Below are positions 15,221 through 23,812 of a DNA stretch of 33,856 nt, in pieces. The DNA is from Phycisphaerales bacterium (GTDB lineage: Bacteria > Planctomycetota > Phycisphaerae > SM23-33): assembly GCA_018645065.1 (NCBI GenBank), contig JABGPF010000022.1:1-33856 (forward strand). The letters run 5' to 3'. The position numbers and the translations under genes were made by a program. Within the stretch, counting starts at the first letter, position 1; each line of letters starts with the position of its first letter. The notes under the pieces are model-generated. The model saw nothing but the letters and a program-made list of their open reading frames with translations, ran no database searches and was not told where the DNA came from.

Positions 15221-15868
15221 TTATGCATGATGCACCGCCGTTGCTCTCAGGCGGTGTTTTCGTTTTACGAGCTTTGGCGGGGCGATAATTTTGGATGTTG
15301 GGCAGCATATAACACCCTTTGCCAGCATTCTCCGCAGCGCCATATCCGCGTTTGGGTCACCGAGGTCGGCCACTGCGTCTTGGGCTAGTATCACCCCGAA
15401 TTTCCGGGTCCTCAGCGCGATAGCGGTTTGTGCTATTCCGTCGGCCAGACCCGCTCCACACAGGATAAACGTTGTGTTTCCGTTCAGTTGGGTTAGCAGG
15501 CGTTCGATGCGAAGGTTACTTAGCGCGTTGGTGTCCCGTTTTTCGAACAGGACTTGGGGATAGTGCTCCAAAATATCCTGGGGAAGATCGGTGGTCCTTC
15601 GCGTCCCGAAGGCCCTGTGGTTTGGAAATACTGTTCTCGGAACCCGCAATTCGCCCGGGGTTCCTTCGATGCAGTAGTGCGGTCCGCCAGTTCCGCTCAC
15701 GGTGCGCAAAAGCGTGCTTATTACCGGAACTGATTGGGTTTTCGCCCATCGGAGCAATTGCTTTATCTGCTTGAGGGCCTGCCCGTTCTTCTTGCTGTAG
15801 AAACGCCCTGAACTACAGAAGAAATCCGCTTGGACCTCCATGTCCAGTAGTATACGTTCATAGCTCAT
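15221..15868 (-). CDS. isochorismatase-fold protein lacking the catalytic cysteine
   Basis: Protein of 215 aa with the cysteine hydrolase (isochorismatase) fold. The catalytic Asp region is present (LLDMEVQADFF, Asp9) and so is the Lys (VLFEKRDTNA, Lys110). The nucleophile loop, usually of the form CGxxTxxCVxxT, reads CGAGLADGIAQT here, with Gly144 where the Cys is expected, so hydrolase activity by the usual mechanism is unlikely. The C-terminus is rich in Lys/Arg/His. The start is firm: GGAGG lies 7 nt before the ATG. A perfect TATAAT on the minus strand (15929-15934) could be its -10. It stands alone; role unknown, possibly binding or regulation. Confidence 0.75.
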   Translation of the reverse strand: MSYERILLDMEVQADFFCSSGRFYSKKNGQALKQIKQLLRWAKTQSVPVISTLLRTVSGTGGPHYCIEGTPGELRVPRTVFPNHRAFGTRRTTDLPQDILEHYPQVLFEKRDTNALSNLRIERLLTQLNGNTTFILCGAGLADGIAQTAIALRTRKFGVILAQDAVADLGDPNADMALRRMLAKGVICCPTSKIIAPPKLVKRKHRLRATAVHHA

Positions 15869-16032
15869 CGTTTTCCTCCCGTCGGGGGTATATTCACACC
15901 ATAACGGTAATACAATTACGACTATTCCATTATAGGCGAGTATTCCGATTTGCGGGGAGAAAAATCGGCTTGAGAGGATATTTTTTGCAGATTGGTCGTA
16001 AGTGATTTAAATCGAGGTGTTTAAGCGTTTGA

Positions 16033-16254
16033 TTAGGGCATAAATTCGTGAATTGCCCAAAGTCCGACCGCCAAGGCGAACAGGCCACCTAGCATATAGA
16101 AAATCAGGACGGTCGCTTGCTTGGGTAATTGACGTAGTGTGTGAACTCGTATGGTTTTATATACGATCGCCACGCCCGCACAAAGCGGTAATAAAAGCCA
16201 CCACGTCATATGAAACGGTATGATTTGCGGATGTACGAATAACTCACCGAGCAT
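16033..16254 (-). CDS. small two-helix membrane protein
   Basis: Hypothetical protein of 73 aa starting at MLGELFVHPQ. The ATG at 16254 lies one base after the stop of the upstream DUF6677-like gene, with GAGGACG at the end of that gene as ribosome site, so coupling is likely. Two hydrophobic segments, MTWWLLLPLCAGVAIVY and ATVLIFYMLGGLFALAVG, suggest two membrane helices. An upstream in-frame ATG (16323) would overlap the neighbouring gene by 68 nt and is less likely. No family was recognised. Confidence 0.6.
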   Translation of the reverse strand: MLGELFVHPQIIPFHMTWWLLLPLCAGVAIVYKTIRVHTLRQLPKQATVLIFYMLGGLFALAVGLWAIHEFMP

Positions 16255-16255
16255 T

Positions 16256-16972
16256 TTATTCGTCCTCCCCGCGTTTGGGTTCCGCTGCTGCTGCTGGTCC
16301 CAACAGTGCGAGCATGAATACATCGAACGCGCACATAAGGTTTAGCAGTCCTGCGACGCCGGCGTATGCTCTGGCGATAGTTGCCATTGGCGCCACCAGT
16401 GCGAGTTTCTTTTTTGAGAGTTCGCTTTCCACGTATGCGTTTCGTGTGGTGCTTAGTTTTCTTTTTGATATGGCGATGTTTTGGGCGTAGCCCTTTTGGT
16501 TCTTAAGCAGCCTCTCGATCTCTTCTGTCAGCCTTTGTTGCTGCTGGGCAGTTGTTGCGCGTTTGAGATCGGCGTTTGCCTGGGCGAGGTCCTCTTCGCA
16601 TTGGGTGAGATGTTCCCGGAAGGATCGTATTTGCGCTCGACAGCTTGCCGCTTCGTTGGCCATTTCCTTCCGGATATCCGCTTCGTAATTTTTTATGCAA
16701 TTTTTTTCGCGTTGCCAGCCTATTAGTCCATGGCCTCCGGTGAACATTTCGGCGATGAACCACCATTTTTGGCCTTCGTGATCCATAGTCATCACACCGC
16801 CCATGGCGATCCCGCCCCAGAACAGTGCTCCGATAACGAGGAAGATAATAAGTCCTCGCATGGGTCTGCCTACAAATACGTGTCCCGCTCCGGGTACAAT
16901 CCAGGCCAGCGCCAGAGCGATCGGCGCTCTGAGCGGTGTGGGAATCATACTGTTCTTCTTGCTTTCGGTCAT
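16256..16972 (-). CDS. DUF6677-like membrane protein with coiled coil
   Basis: Protein of 238 aa. The ATG at 16972 is chosen because MTESKKN begins a plausible short cytoplasmic tail before the first helix; the frame stays open to 17089 but those residues look like leader sequence. Two N-terminal hydrophobic segments carry WIVPGAGHVFVGRPMRG, a motif common in small membrane proteins that I associate with DUF6677 of planctomycetes. A charged, Gln/Glu/Lys-rich coiled coil spans about residues 95-190, and the C-terminus has a further hydrophobic region. Function is unknown. It forms a pair with the 73-aa membrane protein. Confidence 0.6.
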   Translation of the reverse strand: MTESKKNSMIPTPLRAPIALALAWIVPGAGHVFVGRPMRGLIIFLVIGALFWGGIAMGGVMTMDHEGQKWWFIAEMFTGGHGLIGWQREKNCIKNYEADIRKEMANEAASCRAQIRSFREHLTQCEEDLAQANADLKRATTAQQQQRLTEEIERLLKNQKGYAQNIAISKRKLSTTRNAYVESELSKKKLALVAPMATIARAYAGVAGLLNLMCAFDVFMLALLGPAAAAEPKRGEDE

Positions 16973-17236
16973 GGTCTGTTCTTCAGTAAGTTGGTTCAAT
17001 GTCTCCGACAGAGACTTCCCTGTCAAGAATCTTCCCGGATGTTGCGTTAATTCTGTGCGATACGAGGGTGAATTCCGGAAAAAAATCAATGGAATCTGCT
17101 ATTGGCACGTTGTACCATTAGTGACCGTTTGGGCAGATGGCGTCGGCGACGTCTCTGTTTGTTACGACGGGCGGATGCGAGAATAGCTCATAATTGAATT
17201 TTGAATGCAATGATTAACGTATTAAAAGGATAGACC
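16973..17236. other. divergent promoter region
   Basis: These 264 nt separate the minus-strand membrane pair from the plus-strand ThuA-DUF1080 gene, so promoters in both directions must lie here. No strong -35/-10 pair was found by eye. AAAAGGATAGACC just before 17237 is a good ribosome site for the plus-strand gene. Confidence 0.4.
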
Positions 17237-18799
17237 ATGGCAAATTTTGGTAAGGTCGTGTTGGTGGGTCTGATGGTTGTTGTGCTGTGCGGAATGTTTT
17301 CTACGGCCGAGGCGGCGAAGGGTCCTTCCGAGGCGGAGATCGCCAAGGTAAAGGCCGCCCTCCCCACTAAGGCTCCGGCCAAACCGTTGAAAGCTCGCAA
17401 ACTGCTGATATTCAATCTCTGTCAGGGTTTCCGGCACGGGGCGATTCCGATTACCTCTAAGGCGATCGAGCTCATGGGCGAAAAGACCGGCGCGTACACT
17501 GCTGTGGCCAGTAGTGATATGGCGATGTTTGCACCTGAGAAACTCGCCGAGTTCGATGCTGTGTTGTTCAACAGCACCACTCGTTTGAAGTTCAAGGACC
17601 CCGCACACCGCAAGGCCCTTATGGACTTCGTTAAGAGCGGTAAAGGTGTCGCCGGTATTCACGGCGCCACCGACAACTTCTACGATTTCCCCGAAGCCGC
17701 CGAAATGATGGGCGGACTGTTCGCCGGACACCCATGGGGCGCTGGCGGGACCTGGGCGGTAAAGCTTGACGAGCCAAATCACCCGCTCAATAAGTCGTTT
17801 GGTGGGAAGGGTTTCAAAATCAAAGACGAAATTTACCAGCTCAAGGGCAAGGTATACTCACGCGATAAACTCCGCGTTTTGCTCAGTCTGGACATGACCG
17901 ACGAAAAGACCGTCTCACGCGGAAACAAAGACCCCAAACGCGATGTCGCGATCTCATGGGTGCATCCGGTTGGTAAGGGCAGGGTGTTTTACTGCTCGTT
18001 GGGGCACAATAACGCAGTTTTGTGGAACGCTCCGGTGTTGGCGCACTATCTTGCCGGTATCCAGTACGCACTTGGCGATCTGAAGATTGACGACCGCGTT
18101 AAAGGCGCCGCGGCGGCTGTTGATGCTAAATGCACTATGGGCAAGCCTGCTCCCAAGGGCGCAGTGAAGATCGAAGGTCTGGGCGCCTGGAAAGGTAACA
18201 CCGGTAAGTGGCAGGCCGTCGGCGAAGTTGGTCTGGACGAAAAGAATAACCGCAAACTGGCAACCAAGCCGGGCAAGGGTATTATCGATAACGGTGGGCG
18301 AACGAAGAACATCCTGAGCAAAGAAGAGTTCGGCGATATCGAAGCTCACATCGAGTTCATGGTGTCCAAGGGCTCCAATTCGGGCGTTTACTTCCAAGGC
18401 CGATACGAAATCCAGGTATTCGATAGCTGGAAAGTCGCAAAGCCCAGGCACAGCGACTGCGGTGGTATTTACCAGCGATGGGGCAAAAACCCCAGCGGTA
18501 AAATGGGCTACGAAGGCGTTCCGCCCCGCGTAAACGCTTCCAAAGAGCCTGGCACGTGGCAGACATACGATATTACGTTCCGTGCCGCACGGTTCGATAA
18601 GAACGGTAAAAAAATCGAAAACGCCAAGTTCGTCAAGGTAGTTCACAACGGGATCGTAGTGCACGAAAATCGGGAAGTCACCGGTCCGACGCGATCGGGC
18701 GCGTTTAATGATGAAAAGGCGCTCGGGCCGCTGATGCTTCAGGGCGATCATGGCCCGGTGGCGTACCGAAATATCTGGATCGTAAAGACCAAACTGTAG
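17237..18799 (+). CDS. secreted ThuA-DUF1080 fusion protein
   Basis: Exported 520-aa protein with a signal peptide (KVVLVGLMVVVLCGMFSTAEA). Residues about 54-275 are a ThuA-like (glutamine amidotransferase-like fold) domain, with NLCQGFRHGAIP, the GVAGIHGATDNFYDFPE motif and RVFYCSLGH. Residues about 310-518 are a DUF1080 / 3-keto-disaccharide hydrolase-like beta-sandwich, with SNSGVYFQGRYEIQVFDSW and VHNGIVVHEN. Both families are associated with sugar (trehalose, glucan) utilisation and 3-keto sugar breakdown, so a periplasmic role on an oxidised sugar is likely; the exact substrate cannot be read. First gene of the carbohydrate-redox cluster, 59 nt before the next. Confidence 0.85.
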   Translation: MANFGKVVLVGLMVVVLCGMFSTAEAAKGPSEAEIAKVKAALPTKAPAKPLKARKLLIFNLCQGFRHGAIPITSKAIELMGEKTGAYTAVASSDMAMFAPEKLAEFDAVLFNSTTRLKFKDPAHRKALMDFVKSGKGVAGIHGATDNFYDFPEAAEMMGGLFAGHPWGAGGTWAVKLDEPNHPLNKSFGGKGFKIKDEIYQLKGKVYSRDKLRVLLSLDMTDEKTVSRGNKDPKRDVAISWVHPVGKGRVFYCSLGHNNAVLWNAPVLAHYLAGIQYALGDLKIDDRVKGAAAAVDAKCTMGKPAPKGAVKIEGLGAWKGNTGKWQAVGEVGLDEKNNRKLATKPGKGIIDNGGRTKNILSKEEFGDIEAHIEFMVSKGSNSGVYFQGRYEIQVFDSWKVAKPRHSDCGGIYQRWGKNPSGKMGYEGVPPRVNASKEPGTWQTYDITFRAARFDKNGKKIENAKFVKVVHNGIVVHENREVTGPTRSGAFNDEKALGPLMLQGDHGPVAYRNIWIVKTKL

Positions 18800-18858
18800 A
18801 GCCCGCGGAATAAACCAAGAAACACGCACCCTGAAACCGGGTAGTGAAAGGAATTCTA

Positions 18859-21195
18859 ATGAAAGCACGTCACAGAGCAGTTACCTCAATCGTGTTGGCC
18901 CTTGCGGTCGTCATGCTGGTCGCCGGTCCGCTTCAAGCAGCCGATCATGCTAAGATCATAGGATACAAGTTTGGTGAGAGTCGCGTGGAGCTTGCGGCAA
19001 TCGAAACTGAAATCCGAGGCGCCAAAGACACCAAGGCGATCGAAGCCGAACTGCTCAAGGCGTTGAATTCGCCCAAAGCTACTTTCGAGTGCAAACAGTT
19101 TGTCTGCCGCATGTTAAGGCGTATTGGCACGGACGCTTCGGTTGACTCGCTGGCGAAATTGCTGACCGACAAGAAGCTCTCGAACATGGCCCGTTTCGCA
19201 CTGCAGGGAATGAGCGGAGCCTCGGTTGACGCTATCCTTCGCGATGCACTGGGCAAGACTACCGGTAATGTTCGAATCGGTATGATCGGTACGATCGCCG
19301 CCCGCGGTGATAAGAAAGCAGTACCCGCCCTGGCGAAATTGCTGGGTGATAAAGACACCACAACTGCTCGCGCCGCAATCGCCGCACTAGGCAAAATCGG
19401 CGGACTCGACGCTGCAAAAGCGCTCGACTCAGCGAAGATCGATGCGTCACTGCAGACAGTGGCTGACGATTCGGCGATATCGTGTGCAGAAAGCCTCCTT
19501 GCCGCCGGAGACGCCAAAGGCGCCGCGGTGATCTACAACAAAATGTTCGCCAAGAACAAACCAACCGTCGTTCGAATCGCAGCACTTGGCGGTATTGCAC
19601 GTTCAGACAAAGTCAACGCCGCTCCGCTCATCGCATCGCTGCTGAGCGGTAAAGAAGATCCCGCAATGCAGCTTCCCGCCGCCAGCCACATCAACGACGT
19701 AAAAGGAACCGCAGCGACGAAGATGTTCGCCGATAAACTCGCCTCACTGCCCGCCAATGTGCAGGTCCGAGTTATCACCAAACTAGCAAGCCGCGGTGAC
19801 CAAGCCGCCGCCGGCGCGGTATCGGCGGCAGCAGCATCAAAAGACGCCTCGGTCAGCATCGCGGCGCTGTCGGCGCTCGGTTCGATAGGCGATGCATCAA
19901 GCGCAGCGGTCCTTACTAAAGCTATCGAAGCCGGCGGAGATGCCGGAAAAGCCGCCACCGCAAGCCTCACAAACCTGAAAGGCGACGATGTAGGAACCGC
20001 GATTGTTAAAGCCCTCAGCTCAGACAACAAAACCGTAAGAGCCACGCTGCTGATGATCCTTGCGGACCGAAGCGAAAAAACCGCCACACCGGCCGTTCTT
20101 GCAGCCGCCGGTAGCGATAAGGAAAGCACCGTACGTCGCGCCGCATTCAAAGCTCTTGGGACGTTGGCGGCTCAGAGCGATGTAGAAAAAATGGCTGCGA
20201 TGCTTGTTGCGGCCGACAGTTCTTCCGATAAAGCCGGGCTCGCAAACGCTATCCTGCAGGTGTCGGAACGCTGTGACGATGCCGATAAGCGTTCAGCCCC
20301 GATTATCGCCGCGATGGGAAAAGCCGACGACAAGACCAAATCCGTGCTGCTGGTTGTGCTCTCGCGTCTTGCCGGTGACAAGGCCTACGCGGAGATCAAA
20401 TCGCAACTTACCGCCGGAAGCGACGACGTGAAAAAAGCCTCAGTGCGTGCACTTGCCGCCTGGCCCGACGCCACACCGGCCCAAACGCTCCTGGGCGTCG
20501 CGAAGTCCGATACCGATACGGCCAGAAAGATCCTGGCGATGCGAGGATACATTCGCGTAGTTACAATCCCGGGCAAAGAAGCGCCCACCGCCGCGGTATG
20601 CAAAGCAAAAACCGAACTGCTCGCAAAGGGCTTGAAAGTAGCAAGCGGAGCCTCGGAAAAGAAACGGATACTGGCTGCACTTGCGAGTTTCCCGACGACA
20701 GAAGGTCTGGCGATCGTACAGGGATGCGTCAGCGACGCAGCCCTTTCTGTTGAAGCCAAACTCGCCATCAGCCAAATTAAATGGGCAATGGCTCGCACCA
20801 CCGCAAAGGTCTCAGCCTCACGAGGCGCTGACCAAGCCGCCCTGGCGATAGACGGACAACGCAAAACCATCTGGTCAACGGGCGGTGTAATGAAGGCTGG
20901 CGACTCCTTCACGCTCATCCTCGCCAAGGCCGACACCATCAATGGAATCACGATCGATTGCGGTGACAATATGCAGGACTTCCCGAGGGAATACGAACTG
21001 TTCCTGTCGAACGATGGAAAAACCTGGTCCACGCCGGTCGTCAAAGGCAAAGCCGTAAACGGTATCACAAAAATCCCCTTCACTGGAAAAACCGCAAGCG
21101 CCATCAAGATCGTACAAACCAAAAATATAAGCAGCAGAGACCGAAAAAACCGCAAGAACTGGTCGATCGCGGAAATTACCGTTTCGTTTGAATAA
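18859..21195 (+). CDS. secreted HEAT-repeat protein with C-terminal discoidin (F5/8C-like) domain
   Basis: Exported 778-aa protein. The ATG at 18859 follows AAAGGA; a GTG 15 nt upstream is in frame but less likely. The signal peptide ends near LQA-AD. Residues about 40-630 are Ala-rich HEAT-type helical repeats (AAIAALGKIGG, ALSALGSIGDASS, AAFKALGTLA), which form a protein-binding solenoid. Residues about 650-778 resemble an F5/8 type C domain (AIDGQRKTIWSTG, YELFLSNDGKTWS, AEITVSFE), usually a carbohydrate-binding module. It may act as a scaffold holding glycan and neighbouring enzymes together; that is inference. Confidence 0.8.
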   Translation: MKARHRAVTSIVLALAVVMLVAGPLQAADHAKIIGYKFGESRVELAAIETEIRGAKDTKAIEAELLKALNSPKATFECKQFVCRMLRRIGTDASVDSLAKLLTDKKLSNMARFALQGMSGASVDAILRDALGKTTGNVRIGMIGTIAARGDKKAVPALAKLLGDKDTTTARAAIAALGKIGGLDAAKALDSAKIDASLQTVADDSAISCAESLLAAGDAKGAAVIYNKMFAKNKPTVVRIAALGGIARSDKVNAAPLIASLLSGKEDPAMQLPAASHINDVKGTAATKMFADKLASLPANVQVRVITKLASRGDQAAAGAVSAAAASKDASVSIAALSALGSIGDASSAAVLTKAIEAGGDAGKAATASLTNLKGDDVGTAIVKALSSDNKTVRATLLMILADRSEKTATPAVLAAAGSDKESTVRRAAFKALGTLAAQSDVEKMAAMLVAADSSSDKAGLANAILQVSERCDDADKRSAPIIAAMGKADDKTKSVLLVVLSRLAGDKAYAEIKSQLTAGSDDVKKASVRALAAWPDATPAQTLLGVAKSDTDTARKILAMRGYIRVVTIPGKEAPTAAVCKAKTELLAKGLKVASGASEKKRILAALASFPTTEGLAIVQGCVSDAALSVEAKLAISQIKWAMARTTAKVSASRGADQAALAIDGQRKTIWSTGGVMKAGDSFTLILAKADTINGITIDCGDNMQDFPREYELFLSNDGKTWSTPVVKGKAVNGITKIPFTGKTASAIKIVQTKNISSRDRKNRKNWSIAEITVSFE

Positions 21196-21242
21196 ACTTG
21201 ATCCTTTCAGAAGGATCTGTCGATAAGAAGAGGCCATACTTT

Positions 21243-22370
21243 ATGAAAATGACATTGAACATAACGTTACTTATCACCATGACAATAGTGCTGGGCTGCG
21301 GATCGATGGGTCTGTGCGAAGCACCGAAACCAGCCGGCGATCACGCTGCGGTTATTTGTGCGGTTAAACCAGTCGCGACGGTGGCGCCTGTACCGTTAGA
21401 CACCAAATCGACTGACGCGACGGATCTCCCGTTGGTTGGTGATTGGTCCGGTGCGATCGGAACCGATCCTCTCGTCGCCCAGGTAATCGATATGGGCAAG
21501 GGCGAGTACAGCGTTAATATGTTGAGCAAATTTGACACTCGCGACCCGAAACTCGCCGTGCTCACCGGACCAGCCGACAAGCTCGTCAGCGGGACCATTA
21601 CCAGCGGGAAATATAAAGGTTCGACATGGACCGCCACGCTCACTGAAAAAGTCTTCATCGGTACAGTTACCGGTTCGGTTAAGGCTTCGTTCACTTTGAA
21701 GCGCGTGATGCGTCTTTCGCATCGTCTTGGCGCCAAGGCTCCCGCCGGAGCGACCGTGCTGCTGAGCAAGAAGACCAAAGACATCAACGAAACGTTCACC
21801 AAGGGCGGTGGTAAGCCTTGCGGTTGGAAGCTTCTGCCCGGCGGTGTGATCCAATGTGCACCCCGAGCCGGTTCGATAATCACGAAGAAAAAGTTCGGAA
21901 GCATGCACTTGCACGCCGAATTCCGCACCGCTTCGATGCCCGATAAACGCGGGCAGGGACGCTCCAACAGCGGTTTCTACATTCAGAATCGTTACGAATG
22001 CCAAGTGCTCGACAGCTACGGGTGCGAAGGCGTTAAAAACGAATGCGGCGGATTGTATCGTGCAGTGGCTCCTCGGGTAAATATGTGTGCTCCTCCGCGC
22101 CAGTGGCAGAGTTACGACATTTTCTTCCAGGCTCCCAAGTTCGACGCCTCGGGCGAAAAACAGATCGAAGGCGCCCACATAACCGTAGTGCATAACGGTG
22201 TTTTGATACATAACGACGTTGTGATGGCCAAGGGAACAGGTAACGGCGGGCGGCGCAAACCGATCGCTGCTGAGTATCTCCTCTTGCAAGATCACGGAAA
22301 TCCGGTAGAATTCCGCAACATATGGGTTGCGGATCTCAAGAAACCAAAGACCGATAAGGATCAGAAGTAA
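21243..22370 (+). CDS. DUF1080 (3-keto-disaccharide hydrolase-like) lipoprotein
   Basis: Protein of 375 aa. The ATG at 21243 has AAGAGG upstream and gives a lipoprotein signal (LLITMTIVLGC, lipobox VLGC). Residues about 50-165 are a small beta-rich domain (VGDWSGAIG) with no family recognised. Residues about 170-370 are DUF1080, with SNSGFYIQNRYECQVLDSYG, NECGGLYR and the DHGNPVEFRNIWV end motif. It is Cys-richer than the ThuA-fused copy at 17237. The predicted role is cleavage or binding of 3-keto glycosides at the membrane surface. It is followed by an oxidoreductase gene after 26 nt. Confidence 0.85.
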   Translation: MKMTLNITLLITMTIVLGCGSMGLCEAPKPAGDHAAVICAVKPVATVAPVPLDTKSTDATDLPLVGDWSGAIGTDPLVAQVIDMGKGEYSVNMLSKFDTRDPKLAVLTGPADKLVSGTITSGKYKGSTWTATLTEKVFIGTVTGSVKASFTLKRVMRLSHRLGAKAPAGATVLLSKKTKDINETFTKGGGKPCGWKLLPGGVIQCAPRAGSIITKKKFGSMHLHAEFRTASMPDKRGQGRSNSGFYIQNRYECQVLDSYGCEGVKNECGGLYRAVAPRVNMCAPPRQWQSYDIFFQAPKFDASGEKQIEGAHITVVHNGVLIHNDVVMAKGTGNGGRRKPIAAEYLLLQDHGNPVEFRNIWVADLKKPKTDKDQK

Positions 22371-22396
22371 TATATTATTCCTGAAAGAGACTAGAT

Positions 22397-23812
22397 ATGG
22401 ACAAAGAAAAAAAAGGTACAAACATGGCCCGGCGTAGTTTCCTGACCCGGACCGCCGCTGCGGCAGGAGCCGGAGCAATCATGGCAGGCGGACTCAGCAA
22501 CGCCGTATCCCAAACCGCCACGACAAAAACAGCGCGCACGGGTAAGCTCGATGAGCTTAATGTCGCTATCGTCGGCGTCGGGTCGCAGGGAGATGTGCTG
22601 GTCAATTCATGCCTCAAGACCAATGCGGATATCCCTGGCCTGCGTTTCAAAGCCGTTTGCGACATCTGGGAGTTCAATCGCAAAAAAGCGGTTAAGAGGA
22701 TAAACGCTTACAACGAGAAAAAGGGCTACGGGACGGTTACAGAGTATACCGACTGCCAAGAGATGTTGGACGATAAATCTCTTGATCTCGACGTTCTGAT
22801 CGTCGCCACGCCTGACTGGCTGCACGCTGAGCACGCCATCGCGGGTATGAAAGCCGGTCTCGACGTTTACTGCGAGAAGGAAATGTCGAACTCGCTGGAA
22901 CTGGCCAGGCAGATGGTGCTGACCGAACGCGAAACCGGTAAGCTGCTGCAGATCGGTCACCAGCGTCGTTCGAACCCTCGCTACAGGCACGCGATCGAGA
23001 ATCTCGTGTTGGATAGCAAGGTGCTGGGACGCGTGATGCAGGGTTACGGTCAGTGGAACCGAGCGGTGTCTGAGGATATCGGTTGGGCTCCCAAAGACGC
23101 CCTGACCGCTGAAGAACTCGCCAAGTATGGGTACGACACGATGAGTCGCTTCCGCAACTGGCGTTGGTACAAGCGTTACGGTGGTGGACCGATCGTTGAC
23201 CTCGGTTCGCACCAGATCGACATTTTCAGCTGGATTTTCGGAGCCGATCCGAAGTCGGTGGTCGCCTCGGGCGGTATCGATTACTACAAACAGCACGAAT
23301 GGTACGATAACGTCATGTGCCTGTTCGAATACGAGCATCCCAAAACCAAAGAGATGGCCCGCGCGTTCTACCAGGTCCAGACCACAACGCGTTACGGCGG
23401 ATTCCACGAAGCGTTCATGGGCGAATACGGTACGCTGGTGATCTCGGAAGTCCCGCGTGATGGAAACTGGCTCGAAAAAGAGATCAACTCACCTGACTGG
23501 AACAAGTGGGTCAAGAAGGGTTACCTCAAGGAAGTGTCGACCAAGATGGGCAAGACCAAAACCACCAACGTGGTCTTGGACGCCCGAGTTTCACCGGCGG
23601 CGCCGAAATGGCCTCTCCCGATCGAACTTGGAATGCTTCCCCACCAACCGCACCTGCACAACTTCTTCGACGCAGTCCGCGGTAAAGCCAAACTCAACTG
23701 CCCCGGTATCGTAGGATACGAGACCGCAGTTGCCGTTCTGGCGGTTAATGATGCAGTTAAGAGTCAGAAGAAAATTGAATTCAAACACGAGGATTTCGAG
23801 GTCCACGCTTGA
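22397..23812 (+). CDS. Tat-exported Gfo/Idh/MocA family oxidoreductase
   Basis: Protein of 471 aa with a twin-arginine signal (RRSFLTR, then an Ala-rich hydrophobic stretch), which implies export of a folded protein with bound NAD(P). The Rossmann motif GVGSQG is at residues 60-65. The catalytic Lys region reads CEKE (159-162), where most family members have EKP. The C-terminal domain has GGGPIVDLGSHQID. An alternative ATG at 22424 with AAAAGGT upstream would shorten it by 9 aa. The family oxidises or reduces sugars and cyclitols at a hydroxyl or keto carbon. Its place between DUF1080 and cytochrome genes fits a sugar 3-oxidation step, but substrate and electron acceptor are not shown. Its stop overlaps the next start. 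Confidence 0.85.
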   Translation: MDKEKKGTNMARRSFLTRTAAAAGAGAIMAGGLSNAVSQTATTKTARTGKLDELNVAIVGVGSQGDVLVNSCLKTNADIPGLRFKAVCDIWEFNRKKAVKRINAYNEKKGYGTVTEYTDCQEMLDDKSLDLDVLIVATPDWLHAEHAIAGMKAGLDVYCEKEMSNSLELARQMVLTERETGKLLQIGHQRRSNPRYRHAIENLVLDSKVLGRVMQGYGQWNRAVSEDIGWAPKDALTAEELAKYGYDTMSRFRNWRWYKRYGGGPIVDLGSHQIDIFSWIFGADPKSVVASGGIDYYKQHEWYDNVMCLFEYEHPKTKEMARAFYQVQTTTRYGGFHEAFMGEYGTLVISEVPRDGNWLEKEINSPDWNKWVKKGYLKEVSTKMGKTKTTNVVLDARVSPAAPKWPLPIELGMLPHQPHLHNFFDAVRGKAKLNCPGIVGYETAVAVLAVNDAVKSQKKIEFKHEDFEVHA

